A stretch of DNA of 64,000 nt from Larix kaempferi (taxonomy: Eukaryota > Streptophyta > Pinopsida > Pinales > Pinaceae): the NCBI GenBank assembly GCA_027924585.1, contig BSBM01001662.1, positions 744,001-808,000 on the forward strand, read 5' to 3'. The translations under genes and the position numbers were made by a program. The notes beneath the pieces were generated by a model, which ran no database searches, was not told where the DNA came from, and saw only the letters and a list, made by a program, of their open reading frames with translations. Below, one piece after another: positions 58,999 to 64,000 of this stretch. How positions within the stretch are numbered: the first letter of the stretch is position 1; each line of letters opens with the position of its first letter.

Positions 58999-59561
58999 TT
59001 TAAAGAGTACTTCAAATAGAAATAGAAAATATTTAGGTCTTACCACTTGAAATGCTGAAAACTGGATCTGGTCCTGGATTAGGGTTTGTCGAAAAAATCC
59101 AAAAAATTTAGAATGTGAATTTCAATTTTCTAAAAGGATAGAAAGATGCACATTGATGGGCTGATCAGCCTGTGGTGTATTCAGAATTTGAGATCAGCAA
59201 AGCTTTACCCTTCAGATTTTCCTTTTTGTCCTCTCGGGTTCACTAGGGAGAGCCCTGAATTAGTGTTTGAGTTTCCTGGAGATCTACCCAGCCAAAAATC
59301 TCGATCCAAAGCTCTAAACTTCGATTTTTGCAAGGAGCTTCCAGCTATGTATTCAGATTTCAGAAATTCCTATTTTTGTGGAAACCCTAATTTTTAGGGC
59401 CAAATCTGAAAATGCTCAGAATTGAATTCTGATTGGACAGATAGATTCTCCTTGATGAGTAGAGTCGATCTACTATACTGCTTTTCCAAAATCTGTGGAG
59501 AGAAACCCAATAAACAAGAAACTCAAGTTTCCGTCACTGCAAAATGTCTTCTTCTTAGGTT
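58999..59561 (-). other. copia-4 leader
   Basis: Untranslated leader between primer site and gag. It has several AAACCCTAAT- and GATTAGGGTTT-like motifs on opposite strands, shared with the copia-3 leader. No coding frame is supported. Confidence 0.7.
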
Positions 59562-59574
59562 AGCTCTGATACCA
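59562..59574 (-). other. copia-4 primer-binding site (initiator-Met tRNA)
   Basis: TGGTATCAGAGCT on the - strand, adjoining the 5' LTR. Confidence 0.92.
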
Positions 59575-60179
59575 TGTTAAATTTTGAGCATTAATTCACA
59601 ATACTCTTGGATCTTTACTGAGAGAATAACATATACAGTATATCAATGCATAACAATCACAATAAGCATGACAAGCATCACAAGAATCAAAAGCATGAGA
59701 GACAAGAGACACAGAGTTTCCGTGGGGAAAACCCTAAGGTGAAAAACCCCACAACTTCCTCAGAGATAGAGAGAGAAATGACTCAACCAAAGTACAACCA
59801 AAATACACTTGAGATAGTCTCCTAGAAGTAGATGATCCTCCTCCTCACTAGGGCACCACTTTCTGAGTGAGAGAGATATGACTTTCCGAATGATCTAAAT
59901 AGAGATCTCCTGATCTCTATTTATAATAACCTATTTTCCCAGTGACCTTATGGGGCCGACTTGTCTAGCTAGGTACATCCACAATATAATATATATTTCA
60001 GGGCTGACCCCACACATGGTGGTCTAATAACCCATCGGCAAGTACACGCACTTGCAACACTTGTCAATCCACATGACGACACTTCCTTATAGAGGAATAA
60101 CACATCTCTAATAAGGGTACAATAAATATATATGAAATACATAGATGAAATACATTCCGAAGTTACATACACATCAACT
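59575..60179 (-). repeat. copia-4 5' LTR
   Basis: 605 bp, pairs with 52817-53412. TATA hairpin at 59896-59923. Its outermost base is T where the 3' copy has A. Confidence 0.94.
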
Positions 60180-60184
60180 TATTA
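60180..60184. repeat. copia-4 target-site duplication, right
   Basis: TATTA, matching 52812-52816. Confidence 0.9.
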
Positions 60185-60336
60185 AAAGCGTCAGATCCCT
60201 GTAAGTTAGCATCTAACACTTCAGTATGTCGCAACTCCCACCTAGGTTTCCAGTCTTGCATATAATCCAACGACATGATATTATCATCAATAGTATAGAT
60301 CTGATGTTTTCCATTGGTCCAAGCAGAGATTTCCAT
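60185..60336 (-). pseudogene. Unidentified Trp-rich protein, N-terminal part
   Basis: About 52 codons from ATG 60336-60334 (MEISAWTNGKHQIYTIDD) to the copia-4 insertion. A TAA three codons before the ATG fixes the start. It reads in frame into the part at 52811-52132 when the insertion is disregarded, giving about 278 codons in all. No promoter could be assigned on this strand. See the C-terminal entry for identity. Confidence 0.58.
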
Positions 60337-62080
60337 GTTTACTTATGGGTTATGGGTCTCAGGATCGCTTGCACCGGGATAGCTTGTTTCAGGCCCGCTT
60401 GTTAAAAATTAGCAGCATTCTTTTGTGTCAAATATTCTTTTATTAGTAACCATTTTGAATCAAATATTCTCTTATTAGTCATTGACACAGTAAAACACCT
60501 TAGATCTAAGCCCGAGGTGAATCAAGATTCAGAGTCAAATCACATTGGATAGTACCTCGTAGTTGCAATCAAATGTGTCGGGAATACTATACACACGGGA
60601 GCATCATCTAAATACTATGTGTAGATGGTTGTGAAAGACAAGCCATGATTGATGCCTAGGAGGCATGTTATGTGCTATAAATATGCACATTGTATCAAGT
60701 ATTATTTCAACCAAGTAAAAGGAGAAGATGTCTTAGCAGATGTAGGGGGGTCATTTGAAATAGGCGAATGAAGAGGTGAGAATGAACAGGAAGTAGGGTA
60801 GGAAGGACTGGGAATTACCACACTGTTACTATGGTGAATTAATGAGAGACCTAGAGTAGGTGGTGCCTTGAACAATCTAACATAGAGTTAATTTACAAGC
60901 AGGTGAAATTGATGTGTGTATGTTTTTAATAACATTTCCCCTCATAATCTCTAGAAGGAAATGAACACAAGTGCATATTTTCTATCAAAAGGAATACAAT
61001 TTACATCTTACTCAAGTTTTCTTATGGAATCTATTGATGGTGTTCAAAGCTGTGATCTCCATAGCACTTTCAGGGCTAAGAGTTTAAATTCAAGACCTCG
61101 TTTGAAGCAATCACTTTAATATCGCCAATTAAAACAAATATCACATCCAAAATCTACGTATATATCCAGATGAGCTTAACAGACCAAATGAGAATTCACA
61201 TCCTCGGCATTGATACCCAGAAACATAGTGTTTTATTTTAAAAAATTATTAAAATTTTCACATACAACTTGGAAAGCAATCTGGTTCAAATTCTGAAACC
61301 AAAATCTAAAATATAGGTACAATATCATTGAGACAATCATTCTTCTATGGCCATGAAGGTTAAACTATGCCTTCAAATCATGGGCAGAGAACCCAAGAAA
61401 TGCTTGCAGGATAACAGAAAAGCCTCAAACTCTCACCAGCTCAAATCAAGAGAATGTGGCAAAAGGCGGAGATACAAAACTGCTTAAGCCAAAATTAGGA
61501 TTACAACAAAGCTTCCAACTCACATAATCTCAAACCAAGGAGAATGTTGCTACCAGCAGAGAGATTTAAAATTGCTTAAAATCAAAATTAAATTGTAGGC
61601 ATAAACACCCTCAAAATGTGATAATGAGCACATATCTAATTCATATTCCAAGAATCCACTTGCACGGAAATATCCAAATAAAACTGGTTTGCAACTGTTT
61701 TCAAAAACTATATCAATGAATTTTGTATCACTATTTATGTGTTAAATAGAACTACAGCCTTTACATCAATCAACAATAAATATTCCATGTATATTGGTTT
61801 AATTATAAAATCAAAACAACCCAATTAACAAATGAAATCAACAACACCTAATTCGAACCCATAAAATGCAAAAATTCGACTCAATAGAGGAGGGTTTCAA
61901 AATCCCAAAGGAACACGGAAAGTGAAGAAGGTCATGGACAAAGAGCTAGTTGCAAGGGGTGGAATATCTATGAGGGAATGCTTGCGCAAAACCCTCCCAA
62001 CTCAACCCCAAAATTTACCTCCCTACTTGCAAACAAGTTTATCAAAAAGGGTTCCACATACTCACATGCTAATGCATAAT
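60337..62080. other. No recognisable gene
   Basis: No TE or gene domain found. A CTATAAATA sequence near 60675 on the + strand could be a TATA box, but no coding frame follows. Confidence 0.55.
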
Positions 62081-62509
62081 TTACCACAGCATTCATAATC
62101 AATTCAGGATTGCACATATCTCCAACACAGATATCGATAGTTGGCAGAGGACGAAAAACCCTATCTTAGCAACCAACACAAGCAACCATTTAGGGTCTAC
62201 CAATACTAGCTCTATCTCCAGCATTGTTTTTTAGACAAATTTGAGTTCCATTACTGCAAGTCTGGTGAATTAGAATCCACTTATGGTTGCAATTTAGGGT
62301 CTGCGGGGATTTGCGCAAATGGCCGGAGCACACGAAACCAATTTCAACCCCCCTCATAGCAATTGCATGGTGAGAGTTGCAAGAGGAAATGGAATTGTAG
62401 CCGGTTGCATGCACTAGCTGGTGCGGTCGAATGAGAGCAATAGAGCATTTTCATTAAGCTTGATAGAGACAATTAGCAAATGACCAAAAGTAATCACATC
62501 AAACCCGAA
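62081..62509. repeat. Direct duplication, copy 1 (~430 bp)
   Basis: Starts TTACCACAGCATTCATAAT and aligns with 62581-62990, 500 bp downstream. Shared landmarks: GTTGGCAGAGGACGAAAAAC, GGAGCACACGAAACCAA, AGCTGGTGCGGTCGAA. No coding frame is conserved between the copies. Confidence 0.9.
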
Positions 62510-62580
62510 ACCCTACCAAAGCATAACGACTAACAAAGGACCACACATAACCTGTAAAAATACTCATTTCCATATCGAAT

Positions 62581-62990
62581 TTACCACAACATTCATAATA
62601 AATTCATGGTTGGACATATGTCCAACACAGATATCAATAGTTGGCAGAGGACGAAAAACCCTATCTCAACAATCAACACAAGCAACCATTTAGGGTCTAC
62701 CAATACTACCTCTATCTCCAACATTGTTTTTTTAACAAATTTGAGTTCCATTATTGCAAGTCTGGTAAATTAGAATTCACTTACAGCTGCCATTGAGGGT
62801 CTGTGGCGATTTTAAAAAATGATCGGAGCACACGAAACCAACTTAAACCCCTCTTGTAGAAATTGCACGGTGAGAGTTCCAAGAGGAGATGGAATTGTAG
62901 CAGTTTGCAACCCCTAGCTGGTGCGGTCGAACGTCGAGAGCAACAGAGCGTTTCACAGTTAGCAAATGACCAAAATGAATCACATCAAAC
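62581..62990. repeat. Direct duplication, copy 2 (~410 bp)
   Basis: Partner of 62081-62509, with small indels. It ends at TCACATCAAACCCA. Confidence 0.9.
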
Positions 62991-63045
62991 CCATGGACAT
63001 AACATATGTTTTTTTTTTGTTTTGAACCGTTGACAATGTTAAAAG

Positions 63046-63213
63046 GTTGTCAAATATATGACATTTGTTATGACATAACAATGTTACATGGTTATCAAAT
63101 ATATATTGACATTTGTTATAACATAACAATGTTACATAGGTTATCAAATATATATTGACATTTGTTATAACATAACAATGTTACATAGGTTATCAAATAT
63201 ATGACATTTGTAA
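63046..63213. repeat. 45-49-bp minisatellite, 4 units
   Basis: CAAATATAT-GACATTTG cores at about 63051, 63096, 63145 and 63194. Each unit includes the palindrome-like TTGTTATAACATAACAA. Confidence 0.88.
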
Positions 63214-64000
63214 CATAGGTTTTTTATTTTGTTTTATATGACAGTTTTTTTTTATATAACAATTTTATCAATAACGATACTAATTAAAAATTAAAATTTA
63301 GCATACTAATTACCATACCCATATGAATTTCAATATATGAATAGAGAGCAATTAGGATTCAGTCGATCACAACGATTGGGATGTTTATACCATTGACATG
63401 TAGATATTGAAGACTGATATACTATTAGATGAACTAAAAGTGTACAATTTGATGCCGATGGAGTGGATCCAAGTGTCGACATATTTGCAAAATACATCAT
63501 CAGACGATGCAAGATCTAGTTCTCACGAAACAAAAGTGGTTGGTTGATTAAGAGGACTTACAAGTAGTGATGAACGATCAACATTAAGATTAAAACTAGC
63601 TTAGAAAGACCAACAAGGATAGAACCCCTTTCAAAATAAGTTTTTTATGTTTCCAATGAGTCTAGTAGAGTTCTAATATGAAATAACCCAAAAAATAACA
63701 CATAAATCTTGTAACACAATTTTGTATCTTGCTCAATCGACACATGTTCAATTCAAACCATTAACACTACAACCTCTAGGAACACCCATGCTACTGCACA
63801 TGTAGAACATAATTAGATTAGATAACTACTTTCCAAATATAACCAATTTAATCAACAATATGAACATATGGTGAGTGCATTTAATTTAACCTAAAAACAT
63901 TGTGTACCTCTACTTTTCAACAATTAAATACCATCCATCTTCTTCTTCATCCAACTCAACATCTGTATCAGAATCTGGTTCTGAATAGATATTTATGAAA
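63214..64000. other. No recognisable gene
   Basis: AT-rich end of the window. No domain or RNA signature seen. Confidence 0.55.

Larger units (their letters stand above)
52817..60179 (-). mobile_element. copia-4: structurally complete Ty1/copia element
   Basis: - strand element: 5' LTR 59575-60179 (605 bp), primer site, leader, gag-pol as one 1341-codon frame (58998-54976), 3' arrays, purine tract, 3' LTR 52817-53412 (596 bp), TATTA duplications. The outer base of the 5' LTR is mutated (AG instead of TG on the - strand). Gag-pol carries about ten nonsense codons but no frameshift that I can see. Sister of copia-3 by LTR, RT, leader and array sequence. Clade not assigned. Confidence 0.95.

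Noticed and set aside
51800-60600. Similar GTTGCAATTAAATGTGT-type sequences on both sides of the unidentified frame (about 51808 and 60562), as possible terminal repeats
   Set aside because: Similarity covers only about 30 bases and fades on both sides; too short to call terminal repeats.
60675-60683. CTATAAATA as promoter for the unidentified Trp-rich frame
   Set aside because: It is on the opposite strand from that frame and nothing coding follows it.
62190-62414. 74-codon - strand frame in the right-hand duplication
   Set aside because: Not kept open in the second copy, so unlikely to be coding.

Overview
This is plant nuclear DNA from a repeat-dense, heterochromatin-like region. Every recognisable coding segment but one belongs to a plant-type retrotransposon: Ty3/gypsy chromoviruses, Ty1/copia elements and an L1-type LINE with DUF4283 ORF1 and a C-terminal RNase H. 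Most LTR elements carry a primer-binding site complementary to initiator-Met tRNA. The deep nesting, the decay and a 4-kb LTR suggest a large, slowly purged genome; a gymnosperm is possible, but the sequence alone does not prove it. I see no rRNA gene, functional tRNA gene, CRISPR array or intact host gene. Layout, left to right. (1) 1-19273: old gypsy-1 (Tekay/Del-like, + strand) with about 4.0-kb LTRs; its 5' LTR starts left of the window and its 3' LTR is split by younger gypsy-2 (10290-19048, + strand, chromodomain, two 1987-bp LTRs, TSD AGTAT). (2) 19274-22791: AT-rich DNA without a gene, then a frameshifted LINE ORF1 fragment. (3) 22792-28649: copia-1 (+), with a 138-bp 5' LTR that has lost the promoter part and a tRNA-derived SINE-like sequence in its leader. 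(4) 28786-29002: a long AT-rich inverted repeat. (5) About 29192-47640: a nearly complete LINE on the - strand, split twice: by copia-2 (30165-35402, -, TSD AAACT, Tork-like) inside ORF2 and by copia-3 (40451-47364, -, TSD ATATA) about ten codons into ORF1. (6) 47683-48365: a ~100-bp minisatellite. (7) 49132-51078: a truncated gypsy-3 (LTR, primer site, gag). (8) 52132-60336: a tryptophan-rich open frame of unknown family on the - strand, cut by copia-4 (52817-60179, -, TSD TATTA). (9) 60337-64000: no recognisable gene; a ~430-bp direct duplication and a 45-49-bp minisatellite. All elements look inactive. In gypsy-2, copia-1, copia-2 and copia-4 the damage is almost entirely nonsense codons in an otherwise continuous frame, and most fit C-to-T change at Gln (CAG/CAA) or Arg (CGA) codons, as expected from methylation-driven decay in silenced plant chromatin. 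Copia-3 and copia-4 are sister subfamilies with two unusual shared properties: a hairpin over the LTR TATA box whose arms differ compensatorily between them, and family-specific tandem arrays between pol and the 3' LTR. Copia-3 has also lost gag, protease and integrase and carries about 1.6 kb of unrelated sequence instead. These points and the unidentified split frame are the best leads here.
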